64,000 nt of DNA. Origin: Marsupella aquatica. Lineage: Eukaryota; Marchantiophyta. Of this stretch, positions 11,130-22,814 are shown one piece after another (position 1 is the first letter of the stretch; each line of letters opens with the position of its first letter). The notes under the pieces were generated by a model. That model searched no databases. It saw only the letters and a list, made by a program, of their open reading frames with translations, and was not told the DNA's origin. The stretch spans positions 7,626,001 through 7,690,000 of the forward strand of contig OZ316892.1 in assembly GCA_973895155.1 (NCBI GenBank). The letters are read 5' to 3'. The position numbers and the translations under genes were made by a program.

Positions 11130-11500
11130 AATATTAACATCCAGCAGGCCATGTCCTGCTGGTAGGCTGTGAGAGTGTGGGGAGAGAGGTTATGGGTTCA
11201 AATCTTGCTTGTGTCATTTTCCTTCTTAACACACATCCCCCCAAACGTGGGGCCCAGAGGTCTCTAGTGACATTCAATTTTTTTTCTGATTCCACCCCGA
11301 GTTAACACACATACTCCCCATAAAGTGGGCTTCACTAGCACCTAGTGACCCTTAGAATTTTATCATTTGAAGGAGAGGGGTCTCCAGTGACATTAGTATT
11401 TTTTTCTGATTCCACCACCGGAGTTAACACACATACTTCCCATAAAGTGGCGTTCACTAGCACCTAGTGACACTTAGAATTTTTTCCTTGAAGGAGAGGG
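11130..11500 (+). repeat. 122-bp tandem duplication, preceded by SINE-like segment
   Basis: Two copies of a 122-bp unit (11259-11380 and 11381-11500) share TTCTGATTCCACC, GTTAACACACATACT and CACTAGCACCTAGTGAC. A partial third copy precedes them (about 11225-11258). Immediately upstream, GGGTTCAAATC at 11187-11200 resembles a Pol III B box, but no convincing A box or cloverleaf was found, so a tRNA-derived SINE is only a possibility. Confidence 0.7.
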
Positions 11501-11999
11501 AACGGGCTGTAGCAGTTTTTGGTCATTGTTCACTCAGCTACAAGACAACATTAACCGCACAACAAGTGACTTGTAGAAGTTAGTCCTTTTTCATAATTAA
11601 AGACCAACCCCAAATCCTGGTTGTAGTGTAGATCACTCATTTTGTGACTCAGCTATGTATATCTTTCAGGGGCCTCCAACAGGGTCCTTTTCACTTTATC
11701 TCATGAATCTTACTAGTGAACCCCATCAAAAGCTACTCTTCAGGGTATTGTCTAGAGTGATGCCTCTAGACTATAACTCTCAGTAGATAGTGGTAGTGGA
11801 TAAAGAAAACAAGGATGGGAGCAAAGATAACCCAAATAAGGAATTTGTTTTGCAGATTTGTTGTTGTCCATTTTTATTTGCTTTCAAGGAAGGAACCACC
11901 ATGCTAGTGTTATTAAAGGCAGTGTATTCTTTTTTTATGTTTTTTCTTTCGGGTCCCTGTGAGGCTGTGACAATATGTCACCTTGTGTGAAGGGGAAGA

Positions 12000-12250
12000 T
12001 GCTAGAAAGATTCATTTCCAAATTTGACTATATTACTTTTTGTTTGTCAGTACTCCCTAGACATTATAAGGCTAGTCCGCTAGTGGGTCTGTGGCTAGGT
12101 GGAAATCTGGCTGATGCAAAATAGAAACCTATACAAACTAATTTTTGCCAAAAGTAGCAAAGACTTTCAGAAGGATGCAATCATTTTGGCCAAAAGTGGC
12201 GAATTCTTTTAAGAGGGATGCAATAATTTTGGCCAAAAGTGACGGAATCT
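12000..12250 (+). repeat. Dispersed repeat family copy with 45-bp subrepeats
   Basis: GCTAGTGGGTCTGTGGCTAGG and its surroundings match the dispersed repeat at 28720-28960. It is followed by three imperfect units of about 45 bp containing TTTTGGCCAAAAGTGGCGAA-type sequence (about 12140-12245). No coding capacity. Confidence 0.55.
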
Positions 12251-13789
12251 ACAGTTACCTAATTTCGTCACAAGAGAATGCTGCCCACCGGTGTTGGGGC
12301 CACCCAATCCTTTTGAGGTTAGTTTTGTTTTGTTTTTGTGGGCTTGACTTGTTGGGTTTTTTTGTCTCCTTGGGGTCTTCCCCCCCCCCCCCCCCCCTTT
12401 TTATTGGGTTCTTTTGTCTTTGGGATCATGTCTCCCAGTTTGGCCCTCCTATCTTTTTGAGAGTGTGATATATATTTTTAGAGAGATGAAATCTATAACT
12501 AATGTTCGTCACTAAAAAATAGTTGCTTACTAGTATTGGTTCCAACTAATATAAGATTAATATAAGATATGGTGATGTCACTCGCTTTTGTTTCTTTCGC
12601 TTATGTGGATGGGGAGATCGGCTTGGACCGCATGCCAAGCACAAAATGACCCTTGGATTCGACATCCCTGCAGTTGGGCTCTCTCCTGCACAGTAGCTCA
12701 TCAGTCCACTTTGATTGCCAAATAATGCATCCCATAAGATGGGCCTTGGCACCAGTACATCAAAAAACCTAAGAAACAATTGTCATTCACAAAAAAACAT
12801 TTTGATAATTATTTTAATAGTTAGGTTTTTTAATCTCCGGCAGGTGCCAGCAGGTTCAGAGGAAATATTTGAGATAGCAAGATATATGTGTGGTTCCGAT
12901 GATGTTAACAAAATTGTTTTTTGATGAAGGGCCAGGATTGGTTCTTGTCTGTTTCTCATTTTGTAATAAAAAAAGATGAGAGAAGTTTTTGGTAAGATTT
13001 GGTATTGAAATGCGTCTTGATAAATTGGTTTAACCTGTGTGCATTTGTTATGTAAGATAGATTACCCCGCACTGTCCGCAGGCTGTTACCTTTGACTGTG
13101 CACTTAAAGCTAGGCCAAATATGTATATCAACTAAAAACACCGATTTCTATTCTTAGGCTTTAAAAATGGGCCTATTATCACGGTCCTCACGGAGTATCT
13201 GCTGGAAATGATACGGATATATTTATTTGCTAGATTAAAATAATGCATGCTTTAGATTTGGCATGTGAACAGCCGTATCTCCTATGCCGGCGTTATCTCC
13301 CAAGCCAGCGTTACCTTTCAAGTTTCAGCTTGGTGCCTTGATCTTTGTGGTTAAATGATGTTGAAATATCGTTGGGTTTTAGCTATAAAATACCTGAAAT
13401 TTCCCTCTACCAATGAGCAAAGGGCATCCAGTGAAACTGAAAATATTTTAAAAGGGCACCCGGTAAAAGAGGGTCAACAAATGGCACCTAAATCAGTGGA
13501 TTCCTTCGTGCTGTATCTAATAACTTGATTTTGTCTTTCTTAAAGTCCCGCTTAAAGTAACTTCCGCTCTCTAGCACTGTAGATGCACGGGAGACAAGTG
13601 ATCCGTGGTTCCCACCGGAACTTGAAGCCCTCCTTTGAAAATTTGAGAGGGTGGACAAAGAGAGGGTGAGGGCGACTGTTTTTGGCCCTCATCTGCCTAA
13701 AATAGTTGTTTCTCAGTGAGAGAAAGGCCGGGAGCTCAACTTTGTGAGTTTTGCAGCTTGCATTTAAACGTCCATTGTAACTTCATCGC
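12251..13789. other. Intergenic region
   Basis: No gene is recognised. A poly(C) run of about 21 bases lies at 12380-12400. Minus-strand frames at 12546-12779 are not recognisable. Confidence 0.4.
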
Positions 13790-14210
13790 ATGGCAGCAAC
13801 TTAGAGCCAACTTGCATGTAGTCTGCCCTACTAAATGCAACCCTTAAACTGAGACGTGTCATTCTCTTAATTCATGGTTCTGGCATGCCGTAAGCCCCTC
13901 TGTAGGCAGGCCTCATGGCAGGGTTTTATGGGGACCCAAGGGCAAAGGCCGGACACGTTCCGGCCCTTACAGGTCCCGACCCTGAGTGGCAAATAAAACA
14001 AAAGCACCGCATTACAGATGTTGAGCACAAGGCCTTTGGTGGATTTATGTAGTTGTTACTGCAGATCGCGCAGAATCCTGAACTTCCTCCATTCTAAGGG
14101 CCACATTTCTTAGGGCCGACTACATGCGAGTTTGCCCTTAGTCATATAGAGAATTATATTGGCTGAAATACCAGGTCCACTTTACTCCAGCTGTGGCAGG
14201 AGTAAAGTCT
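13790..14210 (-). mobile_element. Second fragment of the LINE-type repeat
   Basis: This stretch aligns with 9600-10010 over several blocks, including CTTGCATGTAGTCTG, GGGGACCCAAGGGCAAAGGCC and AGGGCCGACTACATG. The corresponding region of the first copy is the upstream part of the LINE reverse transcriptase remnant on the minus strand. This copy is shorter and too diverged to translate. Confidence 0.55.
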
Positions 14211-14819
14211 AGACTGAATAGGAGATGGCAAAGGAGGTGGTGAGCAGATCGTGAAGTGGTCTATCCACTCCCACAATCAGGATGATTTGGAGAATCTTGA
14301 GCTCAGCTTCTTTCAAATAGCGCATTTCAGTGGATTTACAGGGTGCCCAGGCTTGTTTCCTCAGAGTGGGCACCACTTTGCTTCCGCAGACGCTAGCCCC
14401 CTTATAGTACATTCCTGTCGCACTTGCTGATTTGATTAGGACATTGGATGTGGCCCATTACCTCTTGTCACATTCTCCAATCTAGACACTAGTCCTTGAG
14501 TTTGCACTCATGTAATGTTTGACACTTTTCTCTTTTTCTTCATCCTTTTTTAGGTTTTCATTTCCTTTTTTGTCCTGGTTAGGTGTTTGTTTTTGGAACT
14601 CCTTTCCTTTCCTTTCATTGTACTTTGTTTTTCCCTGATTTATAAATTTTGCTGGAAGATTTCCTTTAGTGAATTTTCTCTTTGTAAGTTTGGTGGAATG
14701 GAGAAGAATCCAAAACTTCTCAGACATCTAGTTAGTCTTGCAAAATAAGCTTTACTTTTGCTGAACATAGTAAAAAAACAATTTACAAATTTGGCCTTTA
14801 AGTTTACTAAAACCCTCTT

Positions 14820-14970
14820 ATGAGACCATCATGGGCTATAGTAGCCCTAAACTCAGGCTAAAGCCTTCTCATGAAGCCATCATGGGCTATGGTAGCCCCT
14901 AAACTCAAGCTAAAGCCCTCCTATGAGGCCATCGTAGACTATAGTAGCCCCTAAACTCAAGCTAATGCCC
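14820..14970 (+). repeat. 51-bp tandem repeat, three copies
   Basis: Three units contain CCATCATGGGCTATAGTAGCC and CCTAAACTCAAGCTAAAGCC with a period of 51-52 bp. There is no coding potential. Confidence 0.75.
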
Positions 14971-14974
14971 TCAT

Positions 14975-16891
14975 TTGGGGCGTGTGTTGTGGCGGTATAG
15001 CCTATACCAGAGAGTTACTATGGATATACAAATTGGTGAGGGCTCGTATATAGGGGGAGACAGTGACTATATACAAATCAAAGGGGTGTCTTATGGGGGG
15101 GGAGTGGGAGATGGGCTGTGTTCTGCTTGTAAATTACACCTTAAGCATCAAACATTTGTTCCACAATTGTCTGACTGTGCTTAGCCGCTAGATGCAGGGC
15201 CAGATGGTGGACAGTTTTTGATAAGCTCGGGCACACCACGTTCCAGGGTGCTGTATGGCAGGTAGTGTAACCTGGGAGGAAATAAAATTTGCTGTTGTGA
15301 GGAAAAACTTACTTATGGTACCTGCGTTACTAGCAAACATGGTCCCCAGCTAGCCAAAACTTGGTTTCAAACTGCCCAAAATTCCCATAATCAGAAAGTT
15401 AATTTATGTAAAAACTTCAGCAAGTTCAGGAAAGAAACAAGAAAAATAATATCCCTGAAATTAAGGTCATGCAGTAGTGTGTAAAGAACGAAGAAAAAGT
15501 TGAAATGGTAGGATTTAAGGCCTTGCCAGGATTTGCTAGTAAAATTGTCTGTTGTGGTATTTTACTTTTGTTTTATATGGTAAGACTTTTGTATATAACA
15601 CCATTCTGTTCACATGGCATAGTGGTCCATAATGCGCCCCCCCCCCCACCCCGAAAACAAGGGCTCAAGTTTTTAGGGGCTGTAGGGATCCACAATGAGC
15701 CGGATAACTGAAAATTAATATCTTAAAGGCCTAAGAGAACATTTACCGTGCATTCTTCTCTTTTCTTGTCCTGAGAAATACAAATAGAAAATTTCTAGAG
15801 TGCATTTGCCAGTACGAAAATTTCAAGGCATCATTGGAGAAAGAGTGCTCAAGATTTGTATAAACTCATTATAAAGATCTAATAACAATAAAAATCTCTT
15901 TAGAACTTCAAGTCAATTAATGTACTCTTCAATGGGCACTAATAATCCCTAAAAACTGAGCTGAAGCTCTTCTTTTTGTGGGCAGCTATATCCCACAATG
16001 TTCTGCAAACAGGATTTAATTGCCCATGTATGCCCAAATCAAACAGCCCTGGCGTAATTCCATCCTCAAATCAAGGTGTATATCATAGAAAATAAATGCT
16101 CTAAATAATAGAAAGCCACTCTCAGAAGTCTTTACTAAAGCACGATGCCTGCAAAGGGCCATTGATGAAATTCATGGAGATGCCCTACTATCGACGTTAC
16201 CCACTTTCAGGTCTCAAATCACCCCCTGCCCTTGCATGATGCTGATGCCTGTGCTGATGGACTTGGACAATCGATCCTACTTTGGCAGTGTTAGCGCACT
16301 GAGGATTAAGGTTGTTCTTTTGGAATCTGGCCCCTAACGCGGCCTCACCCAGTCACCCAGTCACCCTCCAGCATGCTTGCAAGACAGCCTAGCACTATTT
16401 GGGTCTGCCACTTTTCTGCATGGTTGTGTGCTGGAAGGATCAAACTCCTACTGTAGTCCTTCGGTTGATGACTATTGGGATACTCTTTGACTCATGGTTC
16501 ACTCTGGGGGTCAACTACCACCAAGTTGGAAGGTGCAATCCAAAACAGGTAGTTTCATACTATTTTGACCAAAATCATAAAATATATCAGGTGAAATCAA
16601 TTATTTACAACACAACATTAGATAAATATACTCAGAAATATCCTTATTTCATACCTTTACAAAGTAAAATAATTCAATCAGCATTGAAAATCAGAATATC
16701 TGTAGTTAGGGTTCAACTTTAGTGAAAGACACTTCAAGTGTGATGAAACATATGGTCATTTTATTGGTTTTAAAGAAAGACTAAAGAACTTTGTGGAGTT
16801 TAAAATATTGTGGTGTGCTGGTTTTTATTCTTGCAAATAATAAAAGTATCCATTCTAGGCGCCAAATAACTTCCCTTGGTGTAGCCTCAAG
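14975..16891. other. Intergenic region
   Basis: No gene is recognised. Frames up to 107 codons (16399-16722) lack recognisable domains. A poly(C) run lies near 15638. The segment ends at the target-site copy of the solo LTR that begins at 16892. Confidence 0.4.
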
Positions 16892-17223
16892 TGTTGAACT
16901 AAGACATCATTCGCAACGACCATACAACCATGACTCATTCCATGCACACGTAGTCGACACAATCTCTACGTGGTTCACCTCTTCTCCAAGGCTATGTCCA
17001 CACAAACACTCAAGCTTTACTTCAAGAGTAAACGAACACACATGCTCTCCCTCTTCCTCAAGTTGCTCCGTTACAATCAGTAAGCACCACACACCAGCGG
17101 CTTACACTAGCCCTGGTATATACAAGGTCACACACGACTAATCTAACCTCAGCTAAGATCCTAACTGTGGTTAGCCTAAGTGCCGTAACCTATGAGTCAC
17201 AAGACTAAGAGCAATCCTTAACA
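16892..17223. mobile_element. Solo LTR with perfect 5-bp target duplication
   Basis: A 332-bp unit starts TGTTGAAC and ends CCTTAACA, so its tips form the TG...CA inverted repeat of LTRs. It is flanked on both sides by TCAAG (16887-16891 and 17224-17228), a perfect 5-bp target-site duplication. It is related to the LTR at 26122-26414: both contain GTAGTCGACACA, GTGGTTCACCTC, GGCTAYGTCCAC, AGCCCTGG.TATA and GAGTCACAAGACTAAGAGCAAT. No internal retrotransposon region adjoins it, so it is a solo LTR left by unequal recombination. A 116-codon open frame over it is not a gene. Confidence 0.85.
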
Positions 17224-17710
17224 TCAAGTGGTACCAACTTACTTGGTGACTGAGTTGCTTAAGGTCCTTCCTATATGCCCCCCCCCCCCAAAAAAAAAAA
17301 AAAACCAAAAAAAAACCAACAAAACAAGAAAAGAGATAAAACAACAAACAGAGAGATGGATATTGTAATCTAGCATTTGAAATGAATTACAGGCAAATTG
17401 CTTGCTTTAAGCTAATGCCACTACAACTCTACAAACAACCCTACTAGTTGAATTTATATTGCTCTGGGGAAGGATTTGTACCCCGATTTGTACTCTTCTT
17501 GGTCCTTCATATAGTATAGCATGTTCATCGTGCAACATGCCTTTTTTTTGTCTTGTTGTGATATGTAATTCATATAAGTTATTTTATGATAAAAGAAGTA
17601 AGTACATGTAAAGTATACACCAAGAAATTAATATTTGTTAATTAAGGGTGAGTGACATAACACACAAAACCATAAGTACACATGCAAAGAAAACCACATT
17701 ATGATCAAGA
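17224..17710. other. Intergenic region
   Basis: No gene is recognised. It contains a C-run followed by an A-run at about 17278-17303. Confidence 0.4.
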
Positions 17711-17968
17711 AAATATAAAGGTACTAAAGAGTTGTGCACAAACAATACAAATTTTCACTTGCTTAGGTAATGAGAGTAAACTCAATTAAAACCATAAAAT
17801 ATAACGGTACTAAAGAGTTGTGCACATACAGTACAAATTTTCACTTGCTTAGGTAATGAGAGTAAACTCAATTAAAACCAGAAAATATAACGGTACTAAA
17901 GAGTTGTGCACATACAGTACAAATTTTCACTTGCTTAGGTAATGAGAGTAAACTCAATTAAAACCATA
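17711..17968 (+). repeat. 86-bp tandem repeat, three nearly identical copies
   Basis: Units start at 17711, 17797 and 17883, each reading AAATATAA.GGTACTAAAGAG and onward to GAGAGTAAACTCAATTAAAACC. The second and third copies are almost identical, so the duplication is recent compared with most repeats here. No coding potential. Confidence 0.92.
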
Positions 17969-19248
17969 AATTTTATAAAGGAAACCACAAGGGAACTTAG
18001 TAGACCAGATGTGCACATTGTTCAAATTTATTTCTCTCACTCTCTTGAGAAAAACAAATTCACTAAAGAGTGATTCAAAATGAAAGATTAAACATTTATG
18101 AGGGAGCCAAATACATTCAAAATACTCTAAGTTCACTAAAATTTAAAGGGGTCTAAAAGTTAATTCAAAATAAACTTAATACAAATGATTCACCTTGTTA
18201 AGGCACATTAAAATCAAAATACTAGACGCAAAATTTGAATAAGACAAAATTTGAAAGGTGGATTCACCATATATAGCAGTTTCATAAAAATCCTTCATAT
18301 GCTTCATAGGATTCTAGAACCTTTGAGATACCTTGATTAAATTACCTCATTGCACACTGTCTGGGGTGCACAGGAATGGAGTACTATTTTATTAGTAACA
18401 TGGGCCATACACTTAAATCGGTTAACTTACTTGGTTTCAGAGTGATTGACTTGAGTTGTCACTTTGGGAGAGGGGTATGGTGTATTGTCTACAGTGTCTA
18501 AGAGCAGCCAGGCTCTTGGGAAGACAGCTCGAGCTCGCACTTATTTATAGGTGCACTACCCAATAAGTGTATGGAGTTAAGGTTATGCATTTTTGTTTTT
18601 TTGCCTTGAAAACCAAAAACAGACCCATCCAACAGAGGATAGACATAGTTAGGTTTTGACTAGTTGTCAACTCGTCAAGCTACCATCGGGGCTACCATGG
18701 AGGCCGGCTCGATAATGCAACTAAAACTGGCCCTAAACCCTAAATCCTAAACCTGAAAGCGTCAAGACATCATGCCATTACTTAGGAACACCGGTTCAGT
18801 TGACCCATATGAAAATTTCCAAGTGTAAAATGAAATCATGATTTAGAACATTTGACCATATTTGTGTTAATTGGAAGTGGAGCATATGATCTCAAAAAAG
18901 TCTCAAACTTTGTCAAGCAATACATTGGACATCAGAGACTATGCTGGAAAAATTTCAGCTTAAATAGAGATCCAAAAGGTTTTCAAATAAATAAGCCCAT
19001 CTGCCAAATTCAAAGGTAAGGTTTATGTCCCAAACAGTTGACAACTTTGATTCTCCAGTCACCCAAACTAGTCAAAATTACTTGCCTGCCCCCAAATTTC
19101 AAGCTGCCCCCATTTTGTATGCTGGTTAGCCCTGTAACCTGTTTGAGTGCTCTAAGACTTTGATTCTGAGGGCCTAGTGCTTGCCGGTCTTGGACCTCCT
19201 CATCCCTCCTGAACAGATAGCTACAACAACCTGACGCCACAAGAAACC
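17969..19248. other. Intergenic region with a short telomere-like motif
   Basis: No gene is recognised. Positions 18731-18754 carry CCCTAAACCCTAAA followed by TCCTAAACCT, about three plant-type telomere units. Confidence 0.45.
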
Positions 19249-19690
19249 ATGGCCCCTACTATGCTGCTGCTATTCTCATAATCTTAACTTGTGCCCAAAA
19301 AATTGTAGCTAAATAACCTCACCCAGACAAATCTTCCGCACAATGTTTGATATCTGGCGCAGGACAAGAACCTATGGCCCATTCTTTTCTATGCTGATAT
19401 TCTCATAATCTTGTGCCGGGAAATTTGTAGCTGGATAACCTCATCTTGGACAAAACTTACCCACAACACCCAACGTCTGGGGTGGGGAAAAGAATTATGG
19501 CCTCATTTCTCCTCTATGCTGCTATTCTCATAAATCTTGTGCCAGGAAAGTTTTAGCTAGATAACCTTGACCGTGACAAAAATTCCCACTAAATCCAATG
19601 TCTAGCGCAAAGGGTTAATTTGTAACCGGATAACCCTGACCCTGACAAAAATCACCCAGGAAATCTAATGTCTGGTGCAAAAGGTTATTA
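19249..19690 (+). repeat. About 125-bp tandem repeat
   Basis: Three full units begin at 19249, 19374 and 19497 (ATGGCCC/T..., then CTATGCTG.TATTCTCATAAT and CTTGTGCC.GGAAA), with a partial fourth unit to about 19690 that keeps ATAACCCTGACCCTGACAAA. The copies are well diverged. Non-coding. Confidence 0.8.
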
Positions 19691-21008
19691 GGGAATGTCA
19701 AAGCACAGCTGTACAGTGTCAGTTACAACTCAGGACATAAAACGCTGTTAAGGTGAGGAAAAAATTGCTATGGGCTACCAAAATACGTTCCCCATAAGGA
19801 TGATATGTCCAAAAACATAAAACCTGTAACTCTTTGGTTACAGGATAACTTTGACACTCCCTGTTATCTAGAACTCTGAGTCCGGAATCTTCAAAAAGCT
19901 TCCAGTTTAGAACCCAGCCTGCCCCTAACCTCGGTTATCCTAACCTTAGGTATCCTAAACAATTCCTAGGACCCAGGGCATACCCAGGCTGCTCATATAG
20001 ACTTCACTTAAACTGAAGGCTTGCAAAGGACTCCCATGACTTTCCAAGTCTTCAGGGCTTCAGTAGGGTGACACTCGGCAATTATGCTGCACTATTTTTA
20101 CTACCGGGAACATACTGAAAGAGCGTGGGATCTGTGATGCATGGAATGTATCCAACGGGGAAAGGACGAGGGTCAAATTTGTGCGGACCAATATTGAATC
20201 AAAATAACGGACAATTACGTTGAAATTTCCAATGGAAAAGGGAAGAGCCATGGCCCGACGACAGCAATTTTTCTGTGACATTGTCCTAGATTCTCACCAA
20301 CTGCACCCTCTTTGCTCCACAGCCAGGAAGCTCAATTGAAGGTTACAGAGGCAGATGATTAGTCAAGATACGAGTTACGAAGTTGACAATCGTGTACATT
20401 CTACGATTTTTTGTCTAAAGGGCCCAGAATGATTGATTGTGAGGGACGAAATGCATCTTTCAATCATAGCCCATCCTTTGCCCCAACGTCCATATGATTG
20501 AACTAAATTTCTTCCCAATCCAGGCTGGACCTTGCCCTTTCCAATCAACCTTTCCCAAACGATTCCGGTTACGTGTCCAGTTTTTCACCTCCAAGTTGGC
20601 AAATCGGACTTTGGGCCCATTCCAGATTTCACAAACTCCACTGTAGCACTCATTACGTGGGCCACGAAGAGACATTTGAGTAACAAATCACAGCCATATT
20701 TTAATACCTTCCAAGACCACACGCAGCGAAAAATCCTGGCGCTTTCAGCTAGCTCGGGACGGTTGATAGGTTTGCTGTGATGGATAGATCCTTAGATAAG
20801 ATAAAATCCGTGTCTTATATTGGGCTTTAGTAGAATTTAGACCACATCAAACCGGTACACATGTAAGCTGATAACATGTAAACCTCTCTGGGTCATCGGC
20901 ACTCATCCAAGTCGGCCCCAACTAGAGACGGGAGGATTGTGCTACTTCGAGACTCCATCGACAACTAGAGACGGGAGGATTGTGCTACTTCGATACTCCA
21001 TCGACTAA
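19691..21008. other. Intergenic region with a 43-bp duplication
   Basis: No gene is recognised. A 43-bp unit beginning CAACTAGAGACGGGAGGATT is present twice in tandem at 20919-20961 and 20962-21004 with one or two differences. Minus-strand frames of about 70 codons have no recognisable domain. Confidence 0.5.
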
Positions 21009-21643
21009 GGGTGGCTTTACAAGACGTTAGGGGCAGTTTCCACATTTTTTTTGTGTCTAAGATCTGATCAAGGCCATCCATTTGAGAGAAATTGCTTCTG
21101 TTCACTTTACAAAACCTTGGGGACACTTTCAACTGAACCTGTTACTAATCCTACATAGAATGCAGTGGGGCCCAATTTTTGCTTATGTGGAGCACTCTTT
21201 TGTCCTAGATTTTAGACCACCTCTCTTGGTGGTCTCTTCTTCTGGCCGCTTGGTCCATTTTTATTTTAAGTCATTTGTAATAAAAAGGGGCTCACAAGTC
21301 CTTCATAAGTCAAATATACACACTTTTTATATACAAAGGGACCAATCAGAGTACAAATGAATAAACAAAAGAGGGTCCTTCATAAGATATTTTTTTCTCA
21401 CATTTACAAAGACTTTAGCCAAAGATTAAGTGACATTCAGGTGGAGTGGGTCCTCAATCTGTCTTTTAGTCAATTAATTTGGCACCATTGGCTGCACTTG
21501 GCTTTACAAGACCTTGGGGGCAAACAAAGGATTCAAAAAATGCTTTTAGTCCCGGGACACTATATTTAGTGTGTGCAATGGCCCTCCAGTTTGCTTTGGT
21601 AAAAAAAACTCCCAATTGCCCCCCATGTTTTGTAAAGTCCTCC
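21009..21643. mobile_element. MITE-like element with TAA target duplication
   Basis: The left end GGGTGGCTTTACAAGACGTT and the reverse complement of the right end GGAGGACTTTACAAAACATG match at about 22 of the first 30 positions. TAA flanks both sides (21006-21008 and 21644-21646). A 3-bp TAA duplication is typical of PIF/Harbinger-type Tourist MITEs. Two more copies of the end motif lie inside (about 21100 and 21497), which suggests nested or rearranged ends. Another such end is at about 25385-25430. Non-coding. Confidence 0.65.
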
Positions 21644-21894
21644 TAAGAATCTGAATGTTGTTGCATCCACGGATAGGTCCGCACTGGTCTGCAATCATTG
21701 CATCGACAATGATATGCTAACAAATGTGTCTCCTGCCACGTGAAGAACCCTTGAGAAGATCCTCGTCAGAGAAGCTACTCTTTTAAAATGAAATGGTTGT
21801 AAAATAAAATAATCTCGCTGTAGTTGAGATTTGTCACAACAGAAAAATAAACAGTAGTCCAAGAATTTAAGAAGTAATACGAAAGGGTTGAGCT

Positions 21895-22805
21895 CCCGGT
21901 TTGGACTTGTCGGACAAATAGGAGGGTTTGGACTTGTCGGACAAATAGGAGGATTTGGGACAACAAATGACATATGTCATCCCGGTCGATCCCGGCCGGG
22001 TGACAGGGTCGGGCCGGGAGAACATAGAGCCGGGCCGGGAGCAGGGTCGGGAGGTTGGCCGGGTCAGGCCGGGAGATCGGCCGGGGGGGGGGGGTGGGAT
22101 GGGTCGGGCCGGGAGGGAGAGTCAGGGGTGGGAGACTAAGGTGGGGAGTTGGGCCGGGAGTCTTGCACGTTTAGGGTAAACCCCGGTTAGGGAGAGCCGG
22201 GCCAGGCCGGGAATGGGAGAGCCGGGCCGGGAAGAGATGTAGGGCTGGGAAGGGGAGAGCTGGGCCGGAAAGGAGGCCGGGCCGGGAAGAGAGGGAGGGC
22301 CGGGAAGGGAGGTAGGGCCAGGAAAGGAGGCCGGGCCGGGAAGAGATGTAGGGCCGGGAAAGGAGGTCGGGCCGGGAAGAGAGGGAGGGCCGGGAAGAGA
22401 TGTAGGGCCGGGAAAGGAGGCCGGGCCGGGAAGAGAGGGAGGGCCAGGAAGGGGAGGTAGGGAGGGCCGGGAAGGGAGGTAGGGCTGGGAGTGCAAGCTG
22501 GGCCAGGAAGGTTGGGACCCTAAACCGGGGGCTGCTTCACTTAACCGAGGAAGTCCGGGACTCGGCCGAGAGATTTTGTGACCGGGCCAGGAGTCTTTTC
22601 GACCGGGTCGAGAGGGTCGGGACGGGGGTGGGATCTGGCCGGGAGGGGTCAGGAGAATTCGAGACCAGGCCGGGGACGGGCTAGGAATTTTTGGTCCCGA
22701 CTGGGAAATATAAGGGAATATTGGACAAATAAGCCATTTTTGAGCGAACAAGTTGTCATTTGTCGTGTCGAACAAGGACACATCTTGTCCGACAGTGAAA
22801 ACCGG
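21895..22805. mobile_element. Non-autonomous TIR element with 9-10-bp target duplication
   Basis: GGGTTGAGCT occurs immediately outside both ends (21885-21894 and 22805-22814; 9 or 10 bp depending on where the shared G is assigned). The left end reads CCCGGTTTGGACTTGTCGG and continues ACAA. The right end, reverse-complemented, reads CCGGTTTTCACTGTCGG and continues ACAA. ACAAATGACA follows inside both ends. A 9-10-bp duplication points to a Mutator-like (MULE) element. The left end also has a 27-bp tandem duplication (GTTTGGACTTGTCGGACAAA). The interior is a G-rich minisatellite and no transposase is present, so it would depend on a transposase elsewhere. Confidence 0.8.
21990..22690 (+). repeat. 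G-rich GCCGGG minisatellite
   Basis: The plus strand is almost entirely purine blocks of GCCGGGCCGGGAAGAGA, GGGAGGGCCGGGAAGG and variants, with a recurring unit of about 35 bp and many G-triplets. It is far more GC-rich than its surroundings. The minus-strand 219-codon open frame over it (repeats of SLPGPxSFPGPT) and the plus-strand Gly/Arg frames follow from the repeat's composition and are not supported as genes. Confidence 0.9.
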
Positions 22806-22814
22806 GGTTGAGCT

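Noticed and set aside
11160-11215. Possible tRNA or SINE head with GGGTTCAAATC
   Set aside because: Only a B-box-like string is present; no A box at the right spacing and no cloverleaf pairing.
12380-12400. Homopolymer runs (also near 15638, 17280, 22083, 36530)
   Set aside because: Simple sequence runs, prone to sequencing error; no structure beyond the run.
16791-17141. 116-codon plus-strand frame
   Set aside because: It overlaps the solo LTR, whose boundaries are fixed by a target duplication.
17224-17245. TGGTACCAAC just after the first LTR as a primer binding site
   Set aside because: The TCAAG target duplication directly after the LTR end marks the end of the insertion, so this is host flank.
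17711-17968. Repeat array considered as CRISPR
   Set aside because: Direct tandem units without spacers, in a plant nuclear context.
22122-22781. 219-codon minus-strand frame rich in Pro, Leu, Ser and Gly
   Set aside because: It lies wholly inside the GCCGGG minisatellite, and its repeats mirror the DNA repeat. There is no domain, and frames on the other strand are equally open.
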